DNA of 64,000 bases from CAYSCX01 sp964429575 (GTDB lineage Bacteria; Desulfobacterota; Binatia; Binatales; Binataceae), in contig CAYSCX010000014.1 in NCBI GenBank assembly GCA_964429575.1, forward strand, positions 1-64,000, written 5' to 3'. Under the pieces are notes generated by a model, which was given only the letters and a program-made list of their open reading frames with translations, was not told where the DNA came from and searched no databases. Of this stretch, positions 1 through 7,413 are shown piece by piece (the first letter of the stretch is position 1; every line of letters starts with the position of its first letter). Made by a program: the position numbers and the translations under genes.

Positions 1-2
1 GC

Positions 3-329
3 GCTTCGCAGCTGGCGGGCTTGGAAGCCGCCCTGCCCGCGTTCATCGGGTTGTTGATCCTGGGACTCGTGCTCGGCCGCGCGTATCAACGGACCGGGAA
101 TGTGTACTTTTCGATGGGCCTCCACGGCGGCATCATCATAGGACTTCGCGTCTGGTCGAAATGCGTGTGGCGCAACAAACTGCCGTTCTGGATCGTCGGA
201 GACTTGAACACGCCGGTCATTAGCGGCTTCGCCGCGTGGGCGATCGCGCTAACGATGCTCGCGACGTTGCCCTGCCTGCTTGGCGCGCAGTCCCGCGATC
301 GCGACGCGACGCGCATCCGATCGACTTGA
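3..329 (+). CDS. CPBP-type intramembrane protease, C-terminal part (cut by window edge)
   Basis: The reading frame is open back to base 3, so the gene starts outside the window; the in-frame TTG at 21 is not convincing as a start. The visible 108 residues hold two hydrophobic segments (about 10-25 and 70-90). Between them is a stretch of the type GLVLGRAYQRTGNVYFSMGL followed by H-G-G. That pattern is typical of the last conserved block of the CPBP (Abi) intramembrane glutamic/metalloprotease family, which carries a late His motif. The EExxxR motif that would prove the family lies upstream and is not visible. Its role cannot be told from context. It converges on the acyltransferase at 520, with a dispersed repeat between the two. 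Confidence 0.55.
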   Translation, partial: ASQLAGLEAALPAFIGLLILGLVLGRAYQRTGNVYFSMGLHGGIIIGLRVWSKCVWRNKLPFWIVGDLNTPVISGFAAWAIALTMLATLPCLLGAQSRDRDATRIRST

Positions 330-357
330 GTGTCAGCATTGGAACCGCAGGAACTTG

Positions 358-517
358 CTAGCAGGGTGTTGGGAAAAGCTTCGAGTTGCAAGCTAGCAGC
401 GACTTTGCCCTCAACACCCTGCATGAAAGTCGGCTGCCTTCCTAATCTTCTCCCCCTCCGGGGGAGAGGCGAGAGAGGGAGCAGGAAGTTGAAAATGCCT
501 TTTTCAACATCCTGCTA
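358..517. repeat. Dispersed composite palindromic repeat, family A, copy 1
   Basis: It opens with CTAGCAGGGTGTTG and closes with CATCCTGCTA. It is built of two hairpins, GCAGGGTGTTG (361-371) with CAACACCCTGC (412-422), and GAAGTTGAAAA with TTTTTCAAC near 484-508. A conserved middle holds a third short palindrome around CCCCCTCCGGGGG. Further full copies lie at 43527, 45523 and 49187, and a one-hairpin copy at 3878. This copy sits between two convergent genes. Confidence 0.85.
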
Positions 518-519
518 CG

Positions 520-1608
520 TTACCGCCTTCGGCGGCGGCCTTTCTGAATCTCCCATTCGTAAATCGGGCGGGCGCCGGCCGGACGTGTGCGGTAGCGGCG
601 GTGCGTCCACAGAAATTGCTCGGGATAGCGCCGCGCGATGTCTTCGACGGCTTTCACGAACCGCCGCGTGTTTTCGAGTATGTCGGCTTCGCGATTTGGG
701 CTTTGCTGCAAGGCGATTGGTTCATGAATCTCGATGCGGTGATGGCGCTGGTCGCCCTCGCGCACGATGTACACCGGCAGCACATACGCCCCGCTCATTT
801 CGGCAAGCCGCGCGAGGCCGCTCGAGGTTGCGGCGAGTTCGCCGAAGAACGGCACATAAACCGCCTCGCGCTGTTTCACATTCTGGTCAAACGGGATTCC
901 CACCATACCGCCGGTTTCGAGCGCACGCAGCACGGCGCGCGCGGCGCGGTACTTGCGCACGATTTGCACGCCCGCGCGTTCGCGCACGAACGTGATCAGC
1001 TTGTCGGCGAACAGCAGGCGCTGCGTGCGGTGTACCAGATTGATCTGGTAACCGTGCATCGCGTGCACTGGGGCGAGCAGCTCGAAATTCCCGAAATGGG
1101 CGCTCAGCACCAGGATGCCCCGGTGGTGATAGGTCGGCAGAAACTTTTCCAGATCGAACAGCGGCGCGTAACGTGTCCGGCGGGCTAGACGGCGGCGGAA
1201 GAATCCCGCCAGACGGATGTACTCGGCCGCGCAGCGGCCGAAGTTCAAGTAAGACTCGCGCAGGATGCGCCAGCGTTCCGCCTCGGTCTCTTCCGGAAAC
1301 GCGATCTTGAGGTTCGCAACCCCGATTCGAGCATGGCGCCGGTCGATATACAGCGACAGTAACGCGCCGAACATTCCGATTCGGTAGAGCACGAAATCGG
1401 GCAGCAGGCTGATAACGTGGAGTGCCGCGGCTGCTGTCCAGAACAGTACGTAGTCCACCAATCCCATCTTGGGGCCGGACGGCTTGATGGGGCGGGCGCG
1501 CGGAAGTCCGATGTTCTCCAGCAGGCGCCAGTCACTCGGATAGTCGGGCGCGGAGCCGCGGGCGGGCGATTCGCGCAATTCAGCGCCAGTCGCTTGAGTG
1601 CTTGTCAT
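520..1608 (-). CDS. LpxL/HtrB-family lipid A (lauroyl) acyltransferase
   Basis: A 362-residue protein of the bacterial LPS acyltransferase family, which transfers a secondary acyl chain to lipid A at the inner membrane. The catalytic H-x4-E motif is visible as H171 and E176 in SAHFGNFE. A hydrophobic anchor (about 50-82) precedes it. The C-terminal PEQFLWTHRRYRTRP block is typical of the family, where the W-x-H-R segment is conserved. The first 47 residues are polar and look non-conserved, so Met48 (base 1467) is a plausible alternative start that would put the membrane anchor at the N-terminus. I cannot tell whether it is LpxL, LpxM or LpxP type. It supports an outer membrane with lipid A. 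The C-terminus ends in a run of arginines next to a repeat. Confidence 0.88.
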   Translation of the reverse strand: MTSTQATGAELRESPARGSAPDYPSDWRLLENIGLPRARPIKPSGPKMGLVDYVLFWTAAAALHVISLLPDFVLYRIGMFGALLSLYIDRRHARIGVANLKIAFPEETEAERWRILRESYLNFGRCAAEYIRLAGFFRRRLARRTRYAPLFDLEKFLPTYHHRGILVLSAHFGNFELLAPVHAMHGYQINLVHRTQRLLFADKLITFVRERAGVQIVRKYRAARAVLRALETGGMVGIPFDQNVKQREAVYVPFFGELAATSSGLARLAEMSGAYVLPVYIVREGDQRHHRIEIHEPIALQQSPNREADILENTRRFVKAVEDIARRYPEQFLWTHRRYRTRPAGARPIYEWEIQKGRRRRR

Positions 1609-1646
1609 ATTCCAGAAACTGCCGAGACTGCGCCGCGCGCGCGCGG

Positions 1647-1755
1647 CTAGTGCCGTTCCAACTTTTTGGGCCTAAAGTGGAAGAACTTCGACGCAGTGTA
1701 CATCTGTCTTCCTTGACGCTCGAGGTTTCGCCGTCACAAGTTGGAACGGCACTAG
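1647..1755. mobile_element. 109-bp MITE-like element with 18-bp perfect terminal inverted repeats
   Basis: CTAGTGCCGTTCCAACTT at 1647-1664 is the exact reverse complement of AAGTTGGAACGGCACTAG at 1738-1755, with about 73 bp between. There is no open frame inside. Perfect ends with an unrelated core suggest a miniature inverted-repeat element rather than a terminator. The right end supplies the glgC stop codon (TAG, read from CTA at 1752-1754). No obvious target duplication is visible. Confidence 0.7.
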
Positions 1756-2987
1756 AGCATGGTTCGCTCGCGCTTGCGGCCCTTCGGGATCACGACGATG
1801 CCTGAATCGGTCACGTAAAACCGCTCGCGGTCGCGATCGAGGTCGTAGCCGATCTCCTCACCCTCGGGGACGTAAACGTTCTTGTCGATGATCGCGCGGC
1901 GAATCCTCGCGTGCCGTCCGATCTCCGCGTAATCCATGATTACCGAATCCTCGACCTCACTGTATGAGTGCACGAACACGGAGCGTCCGAGCACCGAGTT
2001 TTGCACCCGGCCGCCCGACACGATGCATCCCTCCGACACCACCGAGTGCAGCGCCATCCCGCGCCGGCCGTTTTCGTTGAACACAAACTTCGCCGCCGGC
2101 TGATCATAATACGCGGTTCGCAGCGGCCAATGCGGATTGTACAGGTTTAGCCGCGGACGAGCGTCACGCAAATCCATGTTTGACTCGAAGTACGCGTCCA
2201 ACGTTCCGACGTCGCGCCAGTACGATAGATTGTCCTCGGAGTCGCCCCGGATGCGGTTGGTCATGAAGTTGTAGGCATACACGGGCACGCGGTTAATCAG
2301 GTCAGGAATCAGATCGCGGCCAAAATCATGATTGCTGCGGTCGCTTTGCGAGTCTTCGATGACCGCCGTACGCAGCACCCCGGGATCGAACAGGTAATTC
2401 CCCATCGACGCCAGGCACATCCCCGGCGCTCCCGGCATCTCGCGCGTACGCTCGGGCTTCTCATCGAAACCCGTGACGCGAAGCCCCGAATCCACTTCGA
2501 CAATCCCGAATTGCTGGCATTCCTCGACCGGCACCGGAATCGCCGCGACCGTGATTGCGGCCTTGCGCTCGAGGTGGGAATCGATCATCTGGCGGATATC
2601 CATTCGATAGACGTGGTCCGCGCCGAACACCGCAACCAAGTCGGGCTGGCTGTCCTCTACGAGATTGAGGTTCTGGAAGATCGCGTCCGCGGTCCCTTGG
2701 TACCAGGTCTCACCCATGCGCATCTGTGCGGGCACCGGCGTGACAAAATGGTCGGGCAGCACGCCGCCGAATTGCCATCCGTCCTTCAGATGCTCGATGA
2801 GCGACTGCGACCGCCACTGGACCAGTACGTAGATTGCGTAGATGCGAGAATTGATGAGGTTGGAGAGAACGAAGTCGATTATGCGGTACTTGCCGCCAAA
2901 CGGAACGGCTGGCTTGGCCCTATCACGTGTTAGGGGATGTAGTCTGGTCCCCTGCCCGCCAGCCATTACCAGCGCTAAAGTTCTCAT
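1752..2987 (-). CDS. glgC: Glucose-1-phosphate adenylyltransferase (ADP-glucose pyrophosphorylase)
   Basis: It makes ADP-glucose from glucose-1-phosphate and ATP, the committed step of bacterial glycogen synthesis. The 411-residue protein begins MRTLALVMAGGQGTRL, the nucleotide-binding signature of sugar nucleotidyltransferases. It continues with DRAKPAVPFGGKYRIIDF, the GlgC sugar-phosphate/effector region, a FDEKP motif, and a C-terminal left-handed beta-helix with VxGGxVxNSVLG-like repeats. The frame stays open upstream to 3104, with in-frame Met at 3014. I chose 2987 because the nucleotidyltransferase fold begins directly after it; 3014 is possible and has a G-rich stretch before it. The last codons and the stop overlap the end of the MITE-like element. 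It probably works with the GH57 enzyme at 38.9 kb and pfkA at 44.4 kb in storage-sugar metabolism. Confidence 0.93.
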   Translation of the reverse strand: MRTLALVMAGGQGTRLHPLTRDRAKPAVPFGGKYRIIDFVLSNLINSRIYAIYVLVQWRSQSLIEHLKDGWQFGGVLPDHFVTPVPAQMRMGETWYQGTADAIFQNLNLVEDSQPDLVAVFGADHVYRMDIRQMIDSHLERKAAITVAAIPVPVEECQQFGIVEVDSGLRVTGFDEKPERTREMPGAPGMCLASMGNYLFDPGVLRTAVIEDSQSDRSNHDFGRDLIPDLINRVPVYAYNFMTNRIRGDSEDNLSYWRDVGTLDAYFESNMDLRDARPRLNLYNPHWPLRTAYYDQPAAKFVFNENGRRGMALHSVVSEGCIVSGGRVQNSVLGRSVFVHSYSEVEDSVIMDYAEIGRHARIRRAIIDKNVYVPEGEEIGYDLDRDRERFYVTDSGIVVIPKGRKRERTML

Positions 2988-3584
2988 CCCCGAACTATCT
3001 GCTTGCCGCCCCATAACCCCCGCGCCGTTCAAGCCTAAAGGTGCTCTCAAGTATAGGACTGCGAGGCCGCCGCGCGAAAGTTCCGCCACGAGGGACCTTT
3101 GCATAACTGGCTCGGTGCGCTGCGACGCGCACTTCCCCTACCGAATCCGCTCACCATCGCTCAACTTCACCCCCCGACCTCTTCCCATGTTCTGTGGTTC
3201 CCCTTCCCATGTTCTCTGGTTCCCCTTCCCTTTAGGGAAGGGGTCAGGGGTTAGGTTCGCCCAAGGAGCCAGGGGTTAGGTTCTCGATTACGTAAAAACC
3301 TCCTTGAGCAGAGCACCTCGTCAGTAGGTGCGCATCGAGGACGGTACATGTGGCAAATCGGGCATACGTGCTCGGTTTGCTACGATGCACCGACCAGCCA
3401 GTATCGCGGCTCGGCCCAAGTTTTGGCCTTGTTTTCAGCCATCTAGAGGCACCCGATCCTGTTGCCATGCCGAAGCGCGATGGGCATGTGATTTGCGTGA
3501 AGCTTTTCCCCGGTCGAGGCGTCTAACGTCAGGCGTTGGCCAATGATGGCCCTCGCAGACCTCTCGCGAGGGGAGGAGAAAACC
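2988..3584. other. Non-coding stretch between glgC and the zinc-ribbon gene
   Basis: No convincing gene. It holds a 22-bp tandem unit (CTTCCCATGTTCT...GGTTCC, about 2.3 copies, 3181-3230) leading into the palindrome at 3221-3255, then a 25-bp direct repeat of AGGGGTTAGGTTC. The rest (3285-3540) shows no hairpin with a T-run and no clear -35/-10 pair. The promoters of both divergent genes must lie here. Confidence 0.6.
3221..3255. repeat. Dispersed palindrome family C, copy 1
   Basis: CCCCTTCCCTTTAGGGAAGG followed by GGTCAGGGGTTAGG. The palindrome CCTTCCC-TTTA-GGGAAGG plus the (C)AGGGGTTAGG tail recurs at 8582, 60188 and 62935, the last two in the opposite orientation. All four copies are intergenic. 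Confidence 0.8.
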
Positions 3585-3881
3585 ATGCAAACCGCAACTG
3601 AACGGACCGAACGTCGGACTCAGAACGGGCGCGGAGTCGTTTACCGGACCCATTGCCAAAATCCCGGCTGCGGGTTCAGGTTTGACCTGAGAATTACGCC
3701 CGAAAATACTGGGGTTTTGAGCGGGTCGATGGCCTGCCCGCGGTGCCGTCGTCACGGCGGATATCTGAAATCGCAGGGGCGAATCGGCGAAAAGCTCTTC
3801 GCCGCCAAACTGATGTTCCGCCTCACTGGCGTCGCGGCCCCGGCGTATCACGAAGACGAGGACGGGCTTAAAGACTCCTAG
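3585..3881 (+). CDS. Small zinc-ribbon protein of unknown function
   Basis: A 98-residue soluble protein. A strong ribosome site (GGGGAGGAG, about 3570-3578) precedes the ATG at 3585; an in-frame ATG at 3543 lacks such a site. Cys24 and Cys29 (HCQNPGCGF) and Cys51 and Cys54 (MACPRCRRH) form a four-cysteine knuckle pair that should bind one zinc ion. The N-terminus is Thr/Arg-rich and the C-terminus is acidic. It may be a nucleic-acid or protein adaptor. I do not recognise a named family. It is monocistronic: glgC is divergent upstream and GST convergent downstream. The TAG stop lies inside the palindromic repeat that follows. Confidence 0.75.
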   Translation: MQTATERTERRTQNGRGVVYRTHCQNPGCGFRFDLRITPENTGVLSGSMACPRCRRHGGYLKSQGRIGEKLFAAKLMFRLTGVAAPAYHEDEDGLKDS

Positions 3882-3918
3882 CAGGCGGTTGAAAATAGCT
3901 TTTTCAACAGCCTGCTAG
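3878..3918. repeat. Family A repeat, terminal hairpin only
   Basis: CTAGCAGGCGGTTGAAAA, then a short loop, then TTTTTCAACAGCCTGCTAG. This is the right-hand hairpin of repeat family A standing alone. It carries the stop codon of the preceding gene and, being a 15-bp stem rich in T on one side, could also end transcription. Confidence 0.8.
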
Positions 3919-4002
3919 TCGCCGATCTGTTGGGCGGGAAGCCTGGTTCGAGATAGGCTATAGGGCATCGTCACCAGATTCGCCGACCCAAGGCAGGATC
4001 AG

Positions 4003-4040
4003 AACGCGCCGATTCGTTAGTTCGAATCGGCGCGTTTGTG
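4003..4040 (+). terminator. Strong intrinsic terminator between convergent genes
   Basis: AACGCGCCGATTCG (4003-4016), a 6-nt loop TTAGTT, and CGAATCGGCGCGTT (4023-4036) form a perfect 14-bp stem followed by TTTGTGTTT on the plus strand. It lies between the plus-strand zinc-ribbon gene and the minus-strand GST gene, so it may serve both, although the T-run is better on the plus strand. Confidence 0.8.
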
Positions 4041-4079
4041 TTTGGCTGGGGTGCCGCCGCGTCCGCGCTGCGCTTCTGT

Positions 4080-4195
4080 GTACGGGCGCATTGCGATGCG
4101 CCGCTTCTCCCTCCTTTCCACCAACCCGACCAACGGGAGCGTTTCCTCGCCGATGCCTCACTTCCTGTTATTGGGAGTCGCGGCTCACGACTAAG
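4080..4195. repeat. About 110-bp dispersed repeat E, copy 1 (contains family D palindrome)
   Basis: It begins with the family D palindrome GGGCGCATTGCGATGCGCC (4084-4102) and runs through CAACCCGACCAACGGGA to TATTGGGAGTCGCGGCTC at its end. An inverted, diverged copy lies at 62745-62860. This copy overlaps the 3' end of the GST gene. Confidence 0.7.
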
Positions 4196-4829
4196 CGCCG
4201 GGAACGGCCTCCGTGCTAACGCCCTCGAGCGAACTGATGCTCGGTCGATCCAACATCCGCTTTATCCACGCATCGACGTTCGCGCGATTTGCCGCCGGGT
4301 CGAAGCCAAGGTGGCTCAGCACCAGCAACCGGGGCACGAAAGCAATGTCGGCGACCGAGAACTCGCCCGCGAGGAACTGTTGGTTGTGCAGCTCGTGGTT
4401 CAGATAGTCGAGCACGCGTTCGACCGACTGCTGCAAGCGCTGGATGCGATTTTGGTCGCGTTCGCCTTCGGGCCGCGACATCTCATGGATTAGCTGCCCG
4501 ACTTGCGGCGTGAACGACGTGTCCGAAAAGTCCTCGAACAGCCGCGCGCGGGCGCGCTTCGCGCTGTTGCCGATCACCGGCAGCAGGGGCGGCTCCGGGT
4601 ACTCGTCCTCCAAGTACTCATTGATGACCGTCGAGTCGTACACGGTGGTGTCTTCATCCACCAGCACCGGCACCCGGCCGAACGGATTGAGCCGCAAGAA
4701 GTCGGGCTTGCGCTGATCGCCCTGGGCGAGATCGACCAGCATCAAGTCGTAGTTGAGCCCCTTCTCCGCCAATACAATCCGCACCTTTTGGCCGTAGGGG
4801 CAAGGGAGAAAGTCATAGAGCTTGATCAT
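4191..4829 (-). CDS. Glutathione S-transferase family protein
   Basis: A 212-residue soluble protein with the two-domain GST plan. The thioredoxin-like N-terminal domain starts MIKLYDFLPCPYGQKVR, where the CPYGQ segment is the usual catalytic/glutathione-site start of this branch. The conserved cis-Pro loop GRVPVLVDED and the E-S-like DSTVINEYLEDEYP motif follow. A helical C-terminal domain follows from about residue 85. The start at 4829 has GAGG upstream and lies 13 nt after the rplI stop; the longer frame to 4856 would overlap rplI. It conjugates or reduces electrophiles with glutathione, consistent with a glutathione reductase gene at 56.2 kb. Substrate unknown. Its 3' end runs into repeat E. 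Confidence 0.9.
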   Translation of the reverse strand: MIKLYDFLPCPYGQKVRIVLAEKGLNYDLMLVDLAQGDQRKPDFLRLNPFGRVPVLVDEDTTVYDSTVINEYLEDEYPEPPLLPVIGNSAKRARARLFEDFSDTSFTPQVGQLIHEMSRPEGERDQNRIQRLQQSVERVLDYLNHELHNQQFLAGEFSVADIAFVPRLLVLSHLGFDPAANRANVDAWIKRMLDRPSISSLEGVSTEAVPGA

Positions 4830-4842
4830 TTCCCGCGAAACC

Positions 4843-5292
4843 TCACTCCGCCGCAACGGTTATCCTGAGGGTCGCCTCCACCTCCGGATCGAGTTTGACC
4901 GCAACCGAAAATTCTCCGAGCTGCTTGATTGGTTCTGCAAGCAGAATCTTGCGCCGCTCGACATCGACTCCGCGCTCACGCAGCGCGCGTTCGATGTCGA
5001 TGTTGGTGACCGAGCCGAAAAGCTTGCCTTCCTCCCCGGCGCGCGCCGCAATCGTCAACGAGATCGCTTCGATCCGCGCCTTGGCCGAGAGCGACTGGCT
5101 CCTGTTGATTTCGCGCTTGCCCATCGCAACTCGTTTTTGATGCTCAAACGCACGCAGGTTGTTGGGGTTCGCCTCCACCGCAAGCCCGCGCGGCAACAGG
5201 AAATTGCGCGCGTATCCTGCGCGCACCTTGACCACGTCACCGGTGCGGCCGAGATTGGCCACGTCTTCGTTGAGTATCACCTGGACGTTCAT
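4843..5292 (-). CDS. rplI: 50S ribosomal protein L9
   Basis: A 149-residue protein of normal bacterial L9 length. The N-terminal domain shows MNVQVILNEDVANLGRTGD and the GYARNFLLPRGLA signature that binds 23S rRNA. A long connecting helix follows, then the C-terminal domain. It is the last gene of the rpsF-rpsR-DUF2232-rplI cluster, 27 bp after the DUF2232 gene and just before GST. Start and length are unambiguous. Confidence 0.97.
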   Translation of the reverse strand: MNVQVILNEDVANLGRTGDVVKVRAGYARNFLLPRGLAVEANPNNLRAFEHQKRVAMGKREINRSQSLSAKARIEAISLTIAARAGEEGKLFGSVTNIDIERALRERGVDVERRKILLAEPIKQLGEFSVAVKLDPEVEATLRITVAAE

Positions 5293-5319
5293 GACTCGTG
5301 TTCCTTCCGTCTGCCGCGA

Positions 5320-6282
5320 TCACATGAAATCGCCGCCCAAGCTGCCGGCCTCCTCGCCGGGCCGCTTGAGGCGCCGAAAATCGATCCACATGTCAAAAAT
5401 GCCGCCGAGGCACACCAGCGCGGCAAGCACCGGCTGCGCGACCGCGAAAATGTACGCGATGGCGCGCACAAAGCCGGGGACCGACAGTACTTGGAAATAG
5501 AATGCGATGATCGCGATCCCCTGGCAGAAATAGATCGCCGCGATGCTCAGCAAGCCGTTGAGCGCGATGTCCTGAACCGGCCCCAGCGGCACGAACCACC
5601 CAAAGCCCGTCGCTAGCAGCAGCCACACCAGCCAATCGGGCGCGGACCATTTCGACAGGTCACCCAACAACGTGTAGCTGAGCCGCTGCTTGCCGGCCCA
5701 GCGCCAGAAGAGCACCAGGTTCAGCAAGACCGTCGTGCCCGCCACGATCGCGGCAAGCGCGGGGCTGAGCCGCAGCACGGTGTCCAGAATCGACGCGCGG
5801 GTTTCCGCCGCCACCTCGGTGGTCATGCCGAACAGCTTGTAGAATTCCTCACCGCGCAACATCGACTCGCCGATCCGCGCGCGCATCGCCGCGACCAGCG
5901 CGTCGAACGAGCCGCCCGCCGCCAGCAGCGCCGAGACCGCAACCGCGATAAGCATCCCGAGGGTCGCGACAGGTACGATTATTTCAAATGATCGCTTCGC
6001 CTCGAGCATCTCGGCCATCAAGACGGTGGCGAGTCCGAGGCTTACGATATACGCGGCGCCAATGTACGGTCCCGCGGCCAGCGACACGAGCAACCCTGCA
6101 ATCGCCACCGCGCCGCCGGTGCGAACTCGGCTGCTCGTCCGGCCGACGGCGTAAATCAGTATCGGCGCGGGCGCGAATAACATCGCGATACCGCCGACGA
6201 AGGGAATCACGCCGCCGGCCAAAAACAGGGCGCCGGCCAGCGAAGCCGCGCGAATCATTCCGATGAATGCCTTACGCGTCAC
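5320..6282 (-). CDS. DUF2232 family membrane protein (YybS-like)
   Basis: A 320-residue polytopic membrane protein with about eight hydrophobic segments spread evenly from residue 13 to 305. Its position between rpsR and rplI is the classic context of DUF2232 proteins in several phyla, which is the main reason for the call. The family resembles integral membrane substrate-binding or transporter-like proteins, but its function is not established. The gene ends 27 bp before rplI and starts 9 bp after rpsR stops, so it is co-transcribed with ribosomal genes. Confidence 0.8.
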   Translation of the reverse strand: MTRKAFIGMIRAASLAGALFLAGGVIPFVGGIAMLFAPAPILIYAVGRTSSRVRTGGAVAIAGLLVSLAAGPYIGAAYIVSLGLATVLMAEMLEAKRSFEIIVPVATLGMLIAVAVSALLAAGGSFDALVAAMRARIGESMLRGEEFYKLFGMTTEVAAETRASILDTVLRLSPALAAIVAGTTVLLNLVLFWRWAGKQRLSYTLLGDLSKWSAPDWLVWLLLATGFGWFVPLGPVQDIALNGLLSIAAIYFCQGIAIIAFYFQVLSVPGFVRAIAYIFAVAQPVLAALVCLGGIFDMWIDFRRLKRPGEEAGSLGGDFM

Positions 6283-6291
6283 GCTTCGCGC

Positions 6292-6651
6292 CTACAGCCC
6301 AAGTGTCGTAAACGGAAGCAGCGCCAGAATTCGCGCGCGCTTGATTGCGGTTGCGAGTTGGCGCTGATGCTTCGCACAGTTGCCCGATGTCCGGCTCGGC
6401 ACGATCTTGCCGCCTTCGCTGGTGAACGTCTGCAGCGTACGCACGTCCTTGTAATCCACCTTCAGCGACTTGTCGGCGCAGAACCGGCATACCTTGCGGC
6501 GCCCGCCACCGGGGCGGCGCCGAGGGCCGCCTCCACGGTCGCCACCGCGCTCGCCGTCGCCACGTCCACCGGGGCGCGGGCCTCGCGACGGTTCGCGCGA
6601 TTCGCGGCCCGGTGGTTGCCCGCCCTGCTCTCTTGTTTCGTCTTCAGCCAT
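6292..6651 (-). CDS. rpsR: 30S ribosomal protein S18 with an Arg/Gly-rich N-terminal extension
   Basis: The S18 core (about residues 50-119) has RRKVCRFCAD, the KDVRTLQTFTSEGGKI block and the GNCAKHQRQLATAIKRARILALLPF signature region. The single-Cys pairs CRFC suggest the zinc-binding C+ form. Ahead of it lie about 48 residues rich in Gly, Arg, Pro and Glu with several RGG/GGR triplets, an unusually long tail for S18 (commonly 75-90 residues). Such tails are flexible RNA-contacting segments. The partner S6, encoded just upstream, also carries an extension. Confidence 0.96.
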   Translation of the reverse strand: MAEDETREQGGQPPGRESREPSRGPRPGGRGDGERGGDRGGGPRRRPGGGRRKVCRFCADKSLKVDYKDVRTLQTFTSEGGKIVPSRTSGNCAKHQRQLATAIKRARILALLPFTTLGL

Positions 6652-6740
6652 CGTGCTGCCTGTTTGAGTCCTTAGTCTCGCGGTGACCGCGCCGGCTGCC
6701 GGCGAATCGGCATCGGGAGCGGATTAGTCGTCGTCGAGCT

Positions 6741-7214
6741 TCAGCCCTCGCGGTTCTCGCCTTCGGGCTCCGCTTTACCTTCGGCTTCGCGAGCAGCTCC
6801 GCGCGCCTGTTCTTCGGCAGCCGCAGCTTGCTCGCGCGCGGCGGCACGCGCCTCCGCGGCAGCACGGGCCTCTGCCGCACGGCGATGACGCGTCTCGACT
6901 TCCGCACGAGCGGCCGCCACGTCAGTCTCCTCGGCCACCAGCACCGAAAGAAACCGGAGTACCCCGTCGAGGAGCTTGAGGTTCCGTTCGAGTTCGTTCA
7001 CCGCAGCCGGCGACGCCGCGTAGTCGAGCCTGGTGTAGTGGCCGCGACGCTGTGCCTTGATGTCGTAGGCAAGCTCGCGCTGACCCCAGACATCGCTCTC
7101 AATGATCTCGCCGCCGCTCGAAGTGAGAATACCTTCGAGTCGTTTGCTGATTTCGGTGATTTGAGTGTCGCCCAAATCGGGGCGCAAAATGAAGATGGTC
7201 TCGTAACGCCTCAA
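6741..7214 (-). CDS. rpsF: 30S ribosomal protein S6 with an Ala/Glu/Arg-rich C-terminal tail
   Basis: The start is a TTG at 7214, eight bases after a textbook AAGGAGG, giving (M)RRYETIFILRPDLG, the standard S6 N-terminus. The longer open frame to 7499 has no S6 homology before this point and is rejected. The S6 fold covers about residues 1-95, with the conserved GQRELAYDIKAQRRGHY segment. The remaining about 60 residues are almost entirely Ala, Arg and Glu and should form a long charged helix. S6 and S18 form a heterodimer in the 30S platform; here both partners carry added tails. Confidence 0.95.
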   Translation of the reverse strand: MRRYETIFILRPDLGDTQITEISKRLEGILTSSGGEIIESDVWGQRELAYDIKAQRRGHYTRLDYAASPAAVNELERNLKLLDGVLRFLSVLVAEETDVAAARAEVETRHRRAAEARAAAEARAAAREQAAAAEEQARGAAREAEGKAEPEGENREG

Positions 7215-7240
7215 GCGCGAATCCTCCTTACGGATTAACA

Positions 7241-7269
7241 GCCCCTCTCGGAGCAAGGAGTGAAGGGGC
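7241..7269 (-). promoter_or_regulatory. Hairpin in the rpsF leader, possible S6:S18 autoregulatory site
   Basis: On the mRNA strand GCCCCTT pairs with AGAGGGGC around a 14-nt loop ending in CTCCG, about 20 nt upstream of the AAGGAGG site. Many bacteria control rpsF by S6:S18 binding a leader hairpin with an exposed CCG, and this hairpin has CCG in the loop. The match to that structure is by eye only. Confidence 0.3.
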
Positions 7270-7413
7270 ACAATAACATCGCCCGCAACGCCTAACAAGG
7301 CGGGTTTACAGATCGCGCCGGCGCCAATATCACCGCTTGCACGTTGCGGCGCATCTGTGATGTGAAAAGCGCTGCCCCGCGATTCACGCCGTTTCCCGAG
7401 GAGGTATCGAACC

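Noticed and set aside
4001..4040. TTCGAATC reminiscent of a tRNA T-loop
   Set aside because: It lies within the perfect 14-bp stem of a terminator; no acceptor, D or anticodon arms can be built around it.
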